DNA of 35,902 bases, taken from positions 1 to 35,902 of IMG/VR virus record IMGVR_UViG_3300025853_000287. One strand, given 5' to 3'. Positions within the stretch are counted from its first letter, which is position 1. Every line of letters starts with the position of its first letter. A program made the translations under genes and the position numbers. This document shows, piece by piece, positions 8,132-15,936 of the stretch. The notes beneath the pieces were generated by a model. That model was not told the DNA's origin. It worked only from the letters and a program-made list of their open reading frames with translations, and did no database searches. Source of the DNA: a virus.

Positions 8132-8482
8132 TTAAGCTGACCAAGGCACTCCGTCAGACTGGCTGGCGGCACGGTCAATTTGACCTTGCACCTTGGCATC
8201 ACGGTCTGCTTCGACGCGAGCCTTAGCTTCGTCGGCAGTTTCGTCGCCTTCAATCAGACTGTTGTAAACCCAACCAAGGACATCTGCCTCAGTAAGGTCA
8301 GCATACGCAATGTAGTCTGGGCTTGAAGGATCTGGCGTCAAACGTAGCTTGCCGCCTTCTGTTGCTGTGTAGGATGGCGTTCCATCGCTTGCCGCGACCA
8401 TTGACCAGTAAACAGTGATTACACCGCCGTCTGAGTCTTGGTGGACCATGTTTGATACTGACCAAGTGTTAGTGATTGCCAT
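8132..8482 (-). CDS. Small tail-region protein (116 aa), unknown function
   Basis: 116 residues starting after GGAG. Begins MAITNTWSVSNMVHQDSDGGVITVYW, a beta-rich opening typical of a recurrent marine-phage family next to tail fibre genes, then a TPDPSSPDYIAYADLTEADVLGWV block and a charged helix ending in GVPW. No biochemical function is known to me. It follows the tail fibre gene and may be a fibre accessory or chaperone, which is inferred from position only. Confidence 0.6.
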   Translation of the reverse strand: MAITNTWSVSNMVHQDSDGGVITVYWSMVAASDGTPSYTATEGGKLRLTPDPSSPDYIAYADLTEADVLGWVYNSLIEGDETADEAKARVEADRDAKVQGQIDRAASQSDGVPWSA

Positions 8483-8497
8483 TTTGCTATCTCCAGT

Positions 8498-11400
8498 TTA
8501 AAGATGAGTAATTGTAGGAGTTGTACCTACGTTTCTTGGGATTACTTCCAATGTGTATGTTATGTCTGCGAAGTTTGCCGCCGCTCCGGGATTTACTTTT
8601 ACAGTAAGTTTGTTATTTCCGGTATCTTGTGCAGTTGTAAAAGTTAAAAAACTTGACCCTGTGTTTGTGCTAGTTGTTGCTACTGCCGGACTTGTTGAGT
8701 CTGATCTAAAAATAAATAACTCTTCACCAGCAACATGGCTTACAACGCCGCCGTCATTTTTAGCTGATCTGTATTTTATTTTTACATAAACACCTATTTG
8801 AGCAGATCCAAAAGCTACAGAAACAAGATCATTAGCAGTGCTTGCAGTTAAAAATGTTTGTGTGGCTTCTGTATGGTATATGCCGTTTATATTGACAGTA
8901 CCGTTTACCTCTAAAGTAGAATCTGGTGCGGACATACCCACACCAACCCGATTATTACCAGCATCAACAAACAGCATGTGGGTGTTGCCGCTAGACTCAA
9001 CGCGGAAGTCAAGATCAGCCTCACTGTTTTCATTGATGATTACACCCGAAGTGTTTATCATCCTAAGCTGTCTTTTCCAACCAGTGTCAGCGGAGTTAGG
9101 CTGGTAGAAATGCATATCGCCTGCAAATAACATCTCAATTCCAGTGCCACTGAAACTACCGTCAGTGTTAGCGCTTGGATCATAGCCAATAGACACCGTG
9201 CCTTGAGTGCTTTGGTCCCCTAGCTGAGTAACGGCATAAGTACCTACGGAGTAACCCCACCCAGTGGGTTGCACCATAGTGGCCGTTTTATAGGTAGCGT
9301 CTTTCTTTCCGCGTATTCCTTCACTGCCTATAATATTTAACTGACCGCCGATATTTCCTGCACCGCCAATGTCTACATAATTCGATCCAGCATCAACCAC
9401 AAGCATAGAACTGTTGCTATCAGACTCAACGCGGAAGTCACCATCGGCAATACCATCTTCGTTAAAAGTAGCTCCGGTGCCTCCATCAAGTATAAATGCC
9501 GAACGAGCCGCTCCACCCGCTAAGACGCCTATAGATATCTTGGAGTCTTCTGTGCCATTACTTACATCTGTAATTGTGGAGGCGATATAGTTGTATGTTG
9601 TTTGATTTCCAGCAGAGTCTTCCCCCAAAAAGTTAATACGACCAATACCATCATTGTCCGCAGGTGATGAGGAGTTTCGGTAAAGAGCTAAAATTGGCCC
9701 CTGACTTGCATCAGCGTTTGTGCTTTCAATGCGTACAATTTCTCCAGACCCTGTTGACTGTACGTGGAGAGGCACAAGGGGTGTGTTATGACCTACGGCA
9801 ACAGCATTCGCGCTTGCGTCAACGAACAGCATATTTTCGTTGCCAGCACTCTCTACTCTAAAGTCGTAGTCTTGTGAGCCTTCGTTGAAGACTGCGGCGT
9901 TATTCCATTGGAAAGGCGTATGACCTTGAAACGTGCCGTCAGTGTCAAAGACAGACCAAATATCCCGGCTATTGCTTACGTCTCTAAGATTGAAGTGAGC
10001 GTTTGATACTCCAGCTCGACCTGTCTGAAGCATATAACGCTGAGTGCTGGTGCCTGACTCAATCATCAGGCCCATTTCATCACCAGTGCCAATGTCAGCA
10101 GTCTGCTTAATGTGCAACTGTGATTCTGGTGCTGACTCTGCAATACCTACGCGATCATTCCCAGCATCAACAAACAGCATATTGGCTTGGTTGTCAGACT
10201 CAACGCGGAAGTCTGTGTCTTGAGCCGCATTGTTGATAACAACTGCCGTCTGCGATGCCTCGAAAACAGCATAGCTAGAGTTTGGTGAGATTCTTGCTGT
10301 GTTTCCGCTCGTACCAAACTGAGAATTGCCAGAATTGTCTTGCATCATAATAACAGCGGTACTGTCTGTTGATGTAAACGTAGCTACATTGTTTGTAGTG
10401 CCAGACTGCACGTGGAAGGGAGACGAAGGTGCGCCACCGACGCCAACCCGATCATTACCAGCATCAACAAACAACATATTGGCGTTGTTATCAGACTCAA
10501 TGCGGAAATCTAAATTATCTCCTTGCTCGTTGAATACTGTTTCACTACTCTCGTCAGTAGTAATAATGTGCGATGCAATGCCGTTTCTATACAGCGTAAG
10601 AATACCGGGATCATCTGCTCCTACTTCTGCGATAGTGAAAGAAAGGTTGCCTTGATTCCCGTAGCCAGCAATAAAGTTGTTTCCACCAGATCCAACAATA
10701 CGAATAGCATCTTTAGATGCGTTTTGAGAATTGACGTTTAGAGCCGCGTCAGTAGCATTTGTTAGGATGCCAACAGAATCTTGTGCGGCATCTACATATA
10801 CCGCATATTGGCTGTTGTTAGACTCAACGCGGAAGTCTACGTCTTGGCTTTCGTCATTGATTGTAACTTCGCTAGTCGTAAGACCTAAAACCGTTCTATT
10901 TTGACCAGCGATAGATATTTGGTGCATTACATTTGCATCTTCTGCCCCGTCCGTTACATCAGTGTATTGAGTGAAGATATTGGCATAGGTGTGTGAGCCG
11001 CCTACGGAATTGTCACCTCTAAAAAAAATCGCTGGACCTAAGTCATTGTTCGCTGGACTGCTTGAGTTTCTAAAAAGATTTATTGACGGACCTGCCGCCG
11101 TACCAGCATCAGTGCTTTCAAGAGTAATAACGTTACCAGAAGATGAGGTTGTAATATGAAGGGGCGTATCCGGTGACGACTCGCCAATACCTACGCGATT
11201 ATTACCTGCATCCACAAAAAGCATATGGCTTGCGCCATCAGACTCGACGCGGAAGTCGGTGTCGTTGCCGTCATCATTTATAATGACCTTACCGTCTGAA
11301 TCAAAACGAATAGCGTTCGTGCTTCCACTGCCCATGCGAACAACGAGCGCGGAGCCTGCGCCGGTGCTGTTGATGTAGTTGAACCCGTTGTAATCAAAAG

Positions 11401-12301
11401 TAGCTTGGTTTCCGCCTGCGCTAATATCGAAGTTTCCCAGAGTCCCACCAACTGTGAGCGCATCCATTACAGCAGTACCCGTTACGTCGATGCCTGTAGA
11501 GGTGGTTTCTAGTCGCGTGACGTTATCGTGTGCGAGTAGCACAGACCCGTCAGCAGTAAAAACTCCCATCGTTTCGCCTGTATACTTTTGTATGCTGAGG
11601 CTTGAGTTTGCCCTTATTCGCAAATTTCCTGTGCCAGCGTCATCAATGTAGCTTGCAGACCCATCATGGTAAATCTGTAGGTCTTGTGACCCACCAAAGG
11701 TTGCTTTAGCGTTATCCGCAAACTCAAGCGCAGAGTCTGAGCTATCCCACACCACGTTGTAGCTTGCGCCGGTCAGGGTCAGGTCATCGCCTGAAGACAT
11801 GGTAAGGCCGGTGCCGCCAGACGTGTTGCCTGCAACCAGCACTTCCGCCAGCGTATCGGTGATGCCGGGGTCGACGTTCGCCATCGCATCAACGACTGCC
11901 GCGCCAGAGCCTGCTCCGTCGAGATAGACTACGGCTGTCCTGCCAGTTGCAATGGTGACGTTCGCACCAGAGCCTTGAGAGATAGCGATCGACTGTGAGC
12001 CGGTTGTCGCATTCTCAATGAACATCACACGAGACAGCGTGTTGGGTGCAATCGTAAGCGTACGGGTGGCGGTCAATGTTGCAGACGAAGTGACCTTGAA
12101 ATAAAACGAGCGCGCCGGATCACTGGCGCCATCCGCAACTGTCGTGGTCGCGTCAGCGTCTGAAGAGAAGCAATTCTGAGTGTTATAACCCAGCGCTTCG
12201 CCGATTAGCTCAAGGGATGTATTGGTGGTAGTACCCCACGTTCCCGAGCCTTCACCTGTCGCAAGCTCTGTTAGACGCAAGTTGTTGACATAAGTTGCCA
12301 T
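8498..12301 (-). CDS. Long tail fibre protein with seven DFRVES repeats
   Basis: 1267 residues. The N-terminus (MATYVNNLRLTELATGEGSGTWGTTTNTSLELIGEAL) is the standard attachment-like opening of marine-phage fibre proteins. The body is beta-rich and carries seven copies of a module whose core reads DFRVES...MLFVDAGNDRVGIG (variants DFRIES, AVYVDAAQDSV, MLVVDAGSNYV), spaced by variable segments. Each core follows a (V/A)xIN/FNExxQD motif. The C-terminal 150 residues are distinct and contain no recognised chaperone domain. RBS AGAGG upstream. Presumed receptor-binding or adhesion fibre. Confidence 0.85.
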   Translation of the reverse strand: MATYVNNLRLTELATGEGSGTWGTTTNTSLELIGEALGYNTQNCFSSDADATTTVADGASDPARSFYFKVTSSATLTATRTLTIAPNTLSRVMFIENATTGSQSIAISQGSGANVTIATGRTAVVYLDGAGSGAAVVDAMANVDPGITDTLAEVLVAGNTSGGTGLTMSSGDDLTLTGASYNVVWDSSDSALEFADNAKATFGGSQDLQIYHDGSASYIDDAGTGNLRIRANSSLSIQKYTGETMGVFTADGSVLLAHDNVTRLETTSTGIDVTGTAVMDALTVGGTLGNFDISAGGNQATFDYNGFNYINSTGAGSALVVRMGSGSTNAIRFDSDGKVIINDDGNDTDFRVESDGASHMLFVDAGNNRVGIGESSPDTPLHITTSSSGNVITLESTDAGTAAGPSINLFRNSSSPANNDLGPAIFFRGDNSVGGSHTYANIFTQYTDVTDGAEDANVMHQISIAGQNRTVLGLTTSEVTINDESQDVDFRVESNNSQYAVYVDAAQDSVGILTNATDAALNVNSQNASKDAIRIVGSGGNNFIAGYGNQGNLSFTIAEVGADDPGILTLYRNGIASHIITTDESSETVFNEQGDNLDFRIESDNNANMLFVDAGNDRVGVGGAPSSPFHVQSGTTNNVATFTSTDSTAVIMMQDNSGNSQFGTSGNTARISPNSSYAVFEASQTAVVINNAAQDTDFRVESDNQANMLFVDAGNDRVGIAESAPESQLHIKQTADIGTGDEMGLMIESGTSTQRYMLQTGRAGVSNAHFNLRDVSNSRDIWSVFDTDGTFQGHTPFQWNNAAVFNEGSQDYDFRVESAGNENMLFVDASANAVAVGHNTPLVPLHVQSTGSGEIVRIESTNADASQGPILALYRNSSSPADNDGIGRINFLGEDSAGNQTTYNYIASTITDVSNGTEDSKISIGVLAGGAARSAFILDGGTGATFNEDGIADGDFRVESDSNSSMLVVDAGSNYVDIGGAGNIGGQLNIIGSEGIRGKKDATYKTATMVQPTGWGYSVGTYAVTQLGDQSTQGTVSIGYDPSANTDGSFSGTGIEMLFAGDMHFYQPNSADTGWKRQLRMINTSGVIINENSEADLDFRVESSGNTHMLFVDAGNNRVGVGMSAPDSTLEVNGTVNINGIYHTEATQTFLTASTANDLVSVAFGSAQIGVYVKIKYRSAKNDGGVVSHVAGEELFIFRSDSTSPAVATTSTNTGSSFLTFTTAQDTGNNKLTVKVNPGAAANFADITYTLEVIPRNVGTTPTITHL

Positions 12302-12313
12302 AAGTTTTTCCTC

Positions 12314-13492
12314 TTAGGCGGCGTCCCGCCCTGCTTCAATTTCCGTCCAAGTCGGATCTTGTGTATCGTCTATCGTACTATAGCTCGGCGTCTGTGAAGT
12401 AGATATTGCCGCATAACCCGCAGACTGGCTATTGTCAATCTCAGACCACCCCGGTGACTGGGAATCATCTACCTGATTGTAATTAGGGTCTTGGTCCGTG
12501 TCTATCTGAGACCAAATAAACAGTGAGCCTACCGCAAAATTAGCCTGTACGCCCGTCAACTCGACAATCGAGTCCGCGCTAGTCTCTACTGCGCCGACCG
12601 CAGAGTTGATTTGCTGGCCTGTAACCGACACGTCTTGACGTATCTGAATGACCACATCACCAATGGCAGAGTCGATTTGCTGGCCATCTGGCGTGACATT
12701 TGCCTGCGCAACGACGCTGACATCACCAAGGCTTGCGGTCATGCTGACGCCCGTCACCTCTACAAGCGCTACCGCATCAACCTCAATACTACCCACCGCA
12801 GACGTGGTTTGCTGTCCCGTAGGCGTTACATTGGCAATACCAGTGACTGTGAGAGAGCCCACCGATGCCGTTGCGCTGACACCTGTCGGTGTAACGTCAG
12901 CATTGGCTTGAACTGTGACAGAACCTAACGATGCGGCCATGCCAACGCCAGTTACTTCGACGTTTGCTACGCCGCTGACTGTCGGTGCGCCGACACCTGC
13001 TGTGGTCTGCTGACCGTCTGGAGTGACGTTTGCTACGCCAGTGACACTGACCGCCGGGTTAAAGCCAGACGTAATACCAAGGCCGGTGACGTCGACATCT
13101 GCGGCCGCCCTGACCGTAGGGGTGCCTAGCTGAGCTGTGGACTGCTGGCCATCCGGGGTGACATTAGCAAGACCGATAACATCGACACTGCCGACCGATG
13201 CGGTTGCGGATTGGCCATCTGGAGTGACGTTTGCTTGTGCATCAACCGTTACTGAACCAAGAGCAGAGCTGACGCTGAAGCCTGAGACCTCAACAATCGC
13301 CTGCGCAATAATCTGCACGTCTCCCAGTTGAGACGTGATTTGTTGACCAGTAGGGGTGACATTAGCGGCCGCGACAACCGCAAGGCTACCGATTCCACTA
13401 TTGATTTGCTGGCCCGTAACTTCAACCGGGAGAGCAGTGCCCCATGCACCCTCGCCCCATCCGCCACGGCCCCAGCCGTTGATGTTAGCCAT
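12314..13492 (-). CDS. Structural repeat protein (14 x ~22 aa beta repeats, 6 x 11 aa tail)
   Basis: 392 residues. After a Gly/Trp-rich start (INGWGRGGWGEGAWG) come about 14 tandem units of roughly 22 residues with consensus VTPDGQQxTSxVGSVxVxAxAN, alternating between VTPxG and VxVTG openings. The C-terminus is six 11-residue units of pattern (W/Y)xxIDxSQxPx (for example WSQIDTDQDPN, YNQVDDSQSPG). Proteins with such repeats are common virion components next to fibre genes. Probably a tail or capsid-decoration component; the exact place is unknown. Confidence 0.75.
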   Translation of the reverse strand: MANINGWGRGGWGEGAWGTALPVEVTGQQINSGIGSLAVVAAANVTPTGQQITSQLGDVQIIAQAIVEVSGFSVSSALGSVTVDAQANVTPDGQSATASVGSVDVIGLANVTPDGQQSTAQLGTPTVRAAADVDVTGLGITSGFNPAVSVTGVANVTPDGQQTTAGVGAPTVSGVANVEVTGVGMAASLGSVTVQANADVTPTGVSATASVGSLTVTGIANVTPTGQQTTSAVGSIEVDAVALVEVTGVSMTASLGDVSVVAQANVTPDGQQIDSAIGDVVIQIRQDVSVTGQQINSAVGAVETSADSIVELTGVQANFAVGSLFIWSQIDTDQDPNYNQVDDSQSPGWSEIDNSQSAGYAAISTSQTPSYSTIDDTQDPTWTEIEAGRDAA

Positions 13493-13631
13493 CGTTCATC
13501 ATTTCGAGCGCGTCATCCAAATCAGAGACAGACGACGTCATGATGTCGCGGATGGACCCGCTCATGAAATCTGTCGCCAACGATGCTTCGAGACGGTTGA
13601 TGACTTCTTGTATCAGTTCTTCGGCAGTCAT
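13485..13631 (-). CDS. Tiny acidic protein (48 aa) at head of tail-fibre operon
   Basis: ATG at 13631 has a strong RBS (GGAGGGC) 3-9 nt upstream, and the frame stops at 13485, overlapping the next gene's ATG by 8 bp. The 48-residue product begins MTAEELIQEVINRLEASLA and is predicted to be helical and acidic. Real because of the RBS, the coupling overlap and its fill of an otherwise empty gap. Function unknown. Confidence 0.6.
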   Translation of the reverse strand: MTAEELIQEVINRLEASLATDFMSGSIRDIMTSSVSDLDDALEMMNDG

Positions 13632-13662
13632 GGTGCCCTCCTATTACAGCACCATCATACCC

Positions 13663-14457
13663 TTAATGCTGAGTTGCGACAGCCTGATATTTCCGCTTCT
13701 TAAGCACCTTTTCGACCTGACGATAGTGCCATTCCTTTTCCGCCTGCAAGGAATTAAGCTCTTTTGCGATGTATTTCAAGCCTCGGCCGCGATTTCGTAG
13801 TTTGTGGATAACTTTGATCCATTCCTGCTCTTCGGGCACCTCTTCAAGGCGCACACGCTTCTTATTGCCGTGCTTTTCTTCCACGGGACGCCATCCGTAG
13901 GGTACGCCGCCGCCGATATGGTAGCCACGAGAGGCCCAGTCCATTTTGCCTTCACCAAAGCGATCACGAATGTTGGCGTGTTCAATCTCAGCCACAGCAG
14001 AAAGCACCATCAACATGATCTTGTTGACCATGTCATTCATGTCAAACCGCTGGTCGATGCCGTGAACTTTGGCACGTTTCTTGTGCACAATCGGCATATC
14101 ACCGAACTGCTCACAGAAAAATAGCTGGATACCAATCTCTTCCAAGATCGGAATAGTCGATAAAAGATCCTGAGCTGATCGGGAAAAGCGATCAAGGCGC
14201 GTGGCAATAACGACGTCGTGTTCCTCAATAACGTCGGTCAAGCCTTTGGATGCCGGACGCTCAAGGATGTCAGTAGTGCCCGAGACCCCATCATCAATGA
14301 ACCACTGATCAATGGCTCGGTTGTACTTATTAATGGAAAAGTTAGTGATCAACTGCTTTTGCTGATCAATTGACACGCCAGACCGGCATTGCTCCTGCGT
14401 TGAGACGCGAACATAGCCGTAAATGCGGTGCTTGTACTCTCGGGGTTGAACGATCAT
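13663..14457 (-). CDS. Serine recombinase (resolvase/invertase or small integrase)
   Basis: Start placed at 14457 (ATGA overlap with upstream gene; AAAGGAGG 5 nt upstream), giving 264 residues. Resolvase domain: YGYVRVSTQEQ with catalytic S19, and ATRLDRFSRS with R87 and R90. After the long helix (IRDRFGEGKMDWASRGYHIG) a short second domain reads GGVPYGWRP...IHKLRNRGRGLKYIAKELNS...VEKVLKK, like the first part of the 'recombinase' domain. It lacks the zinc-ribbon and coiled-coil region of large integrases. Could integrate the phage, resolve multimers, or invert DNA beside the tail fibre genes. Confidence 0.9.
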   Translation of the reverse strand: MIVQPREYKHRIYGYVRVSTQEQCRSGVSIDQQKQLITNFSINKYNRAIDQWFIDDGVSGTTDILERPASKGLTDVIEEHDVVIATRLDRFSRSAQDLLSTIPILEEIGIQLFFCEQFGDMPIVHKKRAKVHGIDQRFDMNDMVNKIMLMVLSAVAEIEHANIRDRFGEGKMDWASRGYHIGGGVPYGWRPVEEKHGNKKRVRLEEVPEEQEWIKVIHKLRNRGRGLKYIAKELNSLQAEKEWHYRQVEKVLKKRKYQAVATQH

Positions 14458-14690
14458 TTTATGCCTCCTTTGTAGCCATAGTCTGCCATTTCTTCGTGCA
14501 GACGCTTCCAATCGATATTAAGCGGATGGTGATCCTCCGCTCGATCAGCAAACATGGTAGAGCCATCCTTCTGAAGCTCTACAGCCCGATAAAACTTGGG
14601 TACACCATCATAAACAATGTCCAAGCCATGCAGTTTGCAGGTGCGGCGCACCCGGTTGTAGTAGCGCTTTTTCTCCTGAGCGTTAAGCAC
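14454..14690 (-). CDS. Small protein of recombinase operon (78 aa)
   Basis: GTG start at 14690 with AAGGAGG about 6 nt upstream. 78 residues beginning MLNAQEKKRYYNRVRRTCKLHGLDI; basic N-terminal half, mixed C-terminal half. No family recognised. Overlaps the previous gene by 8 bp and the recombinase start by ATGA, so the three genes are co-translated. A recombination directionality factor or DNA-binding helper is possible by position only. Confidence 0.6.
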   Translation of the reverse strand: MLNAQEKKRYYNRVRRTCKLHGLDIVYDGVPKFYRAVELQKDGSTMFADRAEDHHPLNIDWKRLHEEMADYGYKGGIK

Positions 14691-14847
14691 GGACAGCCTC
14701 CTTATCCGAGACTATCGCCTGAGCAATCTGCTGACGAATCTTCAAGATCTGCTCGATCGTCTCCTTCGGATGATTGAAGTCCTGTATCAAGGCACTCAGC
14801 TCAAGAAGGAGCAGGTCAGCCTGCTCCGTGGTTATTTCTATTTTCAC
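14683..14847 (-). CDS. Small helical protein (54 aa), first gene of recombinase operon
   Basis: GTG start at 14847 preceded by GGAGGGAGCT. The 54-residue product begins MKIEITTEQADLLLLELSAL and is predicted as two amphipathic helices. It stops inside the start of the next gene. No family known. Located just downstream of the parS-like palindrome and box A, so it is the first gene reached by any transcript from that region. Confidence 0.55.
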   Translation of the reverse strand: MKIEITTEQADLLLLELSALIQDFNHPKETIEQILKIRQQIAQAIVSDKEAVRA

Positions 14848-14867
14848 AGCTCCCTCCTAGTGGTTGA

Positions 14868-14883
14868 TGTTCCATGTGGAACA
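14868..14883. promoter_or_regulatory. parS-like palindrome TGTTCCATGTGGAACA
   Basis: Perfect 7-2-7 inverted repeat. The inner 14 bp, GTTCCATGTGGAAC, differ at one position from GTTCCACGTGGAAC, the parS form used by Pseudomonas-type ParB. The site lies 21 bp upstream of the first start codon of the recombinase operon, so it could equally be an operator or a recombinase-related site. No parB gene is seen in the window. Confidence 0.4.
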
Positions 14884-14902
14884 ATGCGGATGGTTGCACA
14901 GG

Positions 14903-14929
14903 CCGTGTCGATGTGCAAGTCTTTGTATA
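14903..14929. repeat. Repeated regulatory box, copy A
   Basis: 27-bp element sharing CCGTGTCGATGTGCA with copy E and CGTGTCGATGT with copies B and D; ends in TTTGTATA. Faces the minus recombinase operon. Part of the four-copy family described under findings. Confidence 0.65.
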
Positions 14930-14964
14930 AAGTTATTTTTTGTGGCAAAGTACCAAAACTAATA

Positions 14965-14991
14965 GCGTGTCGATGTATACATAAGTGTATA
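14965..14991. repeat. Repeated regulatory box, copy B
   Basis: Same core CGTGTCGATGT as copies A and D, followed by the inverted repeat TATACA-TAAG-TGTATA. It lies just upstream of TATAAT at 14998 and so could control the plus operon starting at 15056. Confidence 0.65.
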
Positions 14992-15055
14992 AGTGTGTAT
15001 AATAGGAACTGTGATCGGGATGGGCCTGATCGCTGATGCCAATGGAGGGCATGGT

Positions 15056-15259
15056 ATGCAAATTGGTTTCCACAAACAGCATGGCCACAAAAAGGTGCGC
15101 TATATGCTCGATAAGCCAGAGGTGGCTTACGTGTTGCTTGATCACTGGGCAGGCAACCAGAGCGACCACGACATGGCGCGGGTAGCCCGCTTTCAGCGTG
15201 ACGTCGAAACCTGCGGCTTAACGCTCGCAGAATTCCTCAACAAAAAGTGGGCTGGCTAA
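15056..15259 (+). CDS. Small protein of SprT operon (67 aa), unknown function
   Basis: Start chosen at ATG 15056 because GGAGGG lies 6 nt upstream; an earlier in-frame ATG at 14993 falls in the promoter region. 67 residues beginning MQIGFHKQHGHKKVRYMLDKPEVAY, His-rich at the N-terminus, then a helix-rich segment (NQSDHDMARVARFQRDVETCGLTLAEFLNKKW). No family recognised. First gene of a three-gene plus operon. Confidence 0.6.
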   Translation: MQIGFHKQHGHKKVRYMLDKPEVAYVLLDHWAGNQSDHDMARVARFQRDVETCGLTLAEFLNKKWAG

Positions 15260-15277
15260 CAGCCCCAAGGAGCAATC

Positions 15278-15787
15278 ATGAGATCTCACAAGGGACCTAA
15301 CGTCACCACCGCTGAGCGCGACCTCGTTATCAAGTGGACCAAGCGATGCTTGAGAGAGCTCGCGAAGAAGGAGCACGAGTTGGTGGACTTTCACCTGCGG
15401 CCTCAGACAGTCGCTTCACTTCAGGCGACCCTCATGGTCAACATCAAGGCGCGCAACCAGCGAAGCAACGGTGGCCGCAACCAGATCACCATCGATGTAC
15501 GGGACGCCGAGATTCGCGGCAAGCGGGAGCGCTTCGGGGAGTACAAGGCTTACGCCAGCGACCCTGTCATTGGAGACATCACGATCTTCGATCAAGAGCA
15601 GGGCATCGCTGTTATCGTAGCCCACGAGGTAGCGCACCATGTTCAGTACCGCTACGGGCCCTACACCCGCTGGCTCAAGAAATCCTACCGCAAGCCTCAC
15701 GGGCGCGGTTTTCAGGACATCTACCGGATCTTACGATCCAGAGTGGTCAACCCGTTTGTAGAAGACTGCCTTCAGGAGGCGGCGTGA
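15278..15787 (+). CDS. SprT-like zinc metalloprotein
   Basis: 169 residues with AAGGAG 7 nt upstream. The zinc site is HEVAHHVQ (H116, E117, H120), followed 21 residues later by KPHGRGFQDIYRILRSRV, where H141 would be the third ligand as in SprT/Spartan proteins. In Spartan-type proteases this core cuts proteins cross-linked to DNA; phage members are untested. The preceding part is not typical SprT and is Lys/Arg-rich. Coupled to the next gene by GTGA. Confidence 0.75.
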   Translation: MRSHKGPNVTTAERDLVIKWTKRCLRELAKKEHELVDFHLRPQTVASLQATLMVNIKARNQRSNGGRNQITIDVRDAEIRGKRERFGEYKAYASDPVIGDITIFDQEQGIAVIVAHEVAHHVQYRYGPYTRWLKKSYRKPHGRGFQDIYRILRSRVVNPFVEDCLQEAA

Positions 15788-15936
15788 CCCACGAGATTGA
15801 AGAGCGCATACTGCGCTTGCTCATGGGAGGCTACCGGCAAGACGAGGTGGCCTCGATCATTCAGATCGAGAATCCAGCGCTTAACGAATTCGACCTCGAA
15901 GACCTACCTCACCACATCCGCAGGATTGCTAAATAG
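15784..15936 (+). CDS. Tiny HTH-like protein (50 aa)
   Basis: GTG at 15784 overlaps the SprT stop (GTGA) and has AGGAGG about 5 nt upstream. 50 residues beginning MTHEIEERILRLLMGGYRQDEV. The opening, with two helices joined by GGYRQDEVASII, looks like a short helix-turn-helix but is below secure family recognition. Its end overlaps the convergent gene by 8 bp. Confidence 0.6.
   Translation: MTHEIEERILRLLMGGYRQDEVASIIQIENPALNEFDLEDLPHHIRRIAK

Larger units (their letters stand above)
14848..15055. promoter_or_regulatory. Divergent control region between recombinase operon and SprT operon
   Basis: 208 bp without a gene. From left to right: RBS of the minus operon, a 16-bp palindrome at 14868-14883, box A at 14903-14929 and box B at 14965-14991 (both with core CGTGTCGATGT), a TGTGGCAAAGTACCAAAA stretch between them, and a perfect TATAAT at 14998-15003 that could be the -10 of a plus-strand promoter for 15056. 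A -35 match for it is weak. Confidence 0.6.

Noticed and set aside
8498-13492. Direct repeats as a possible CRISPR array
   Set aside because: Repeats are in-frame coding modules with diverged copies and no uniform repeat-spacer pattern; no cas genes seen.
15334-15936. 200-residue plus frame overlapping the SprT-like gene
   Set aside because: Rich in Arg/Gly/Pro from out-of-frame reading; the zinc-motif frame and the coupled small gene explain the region better.
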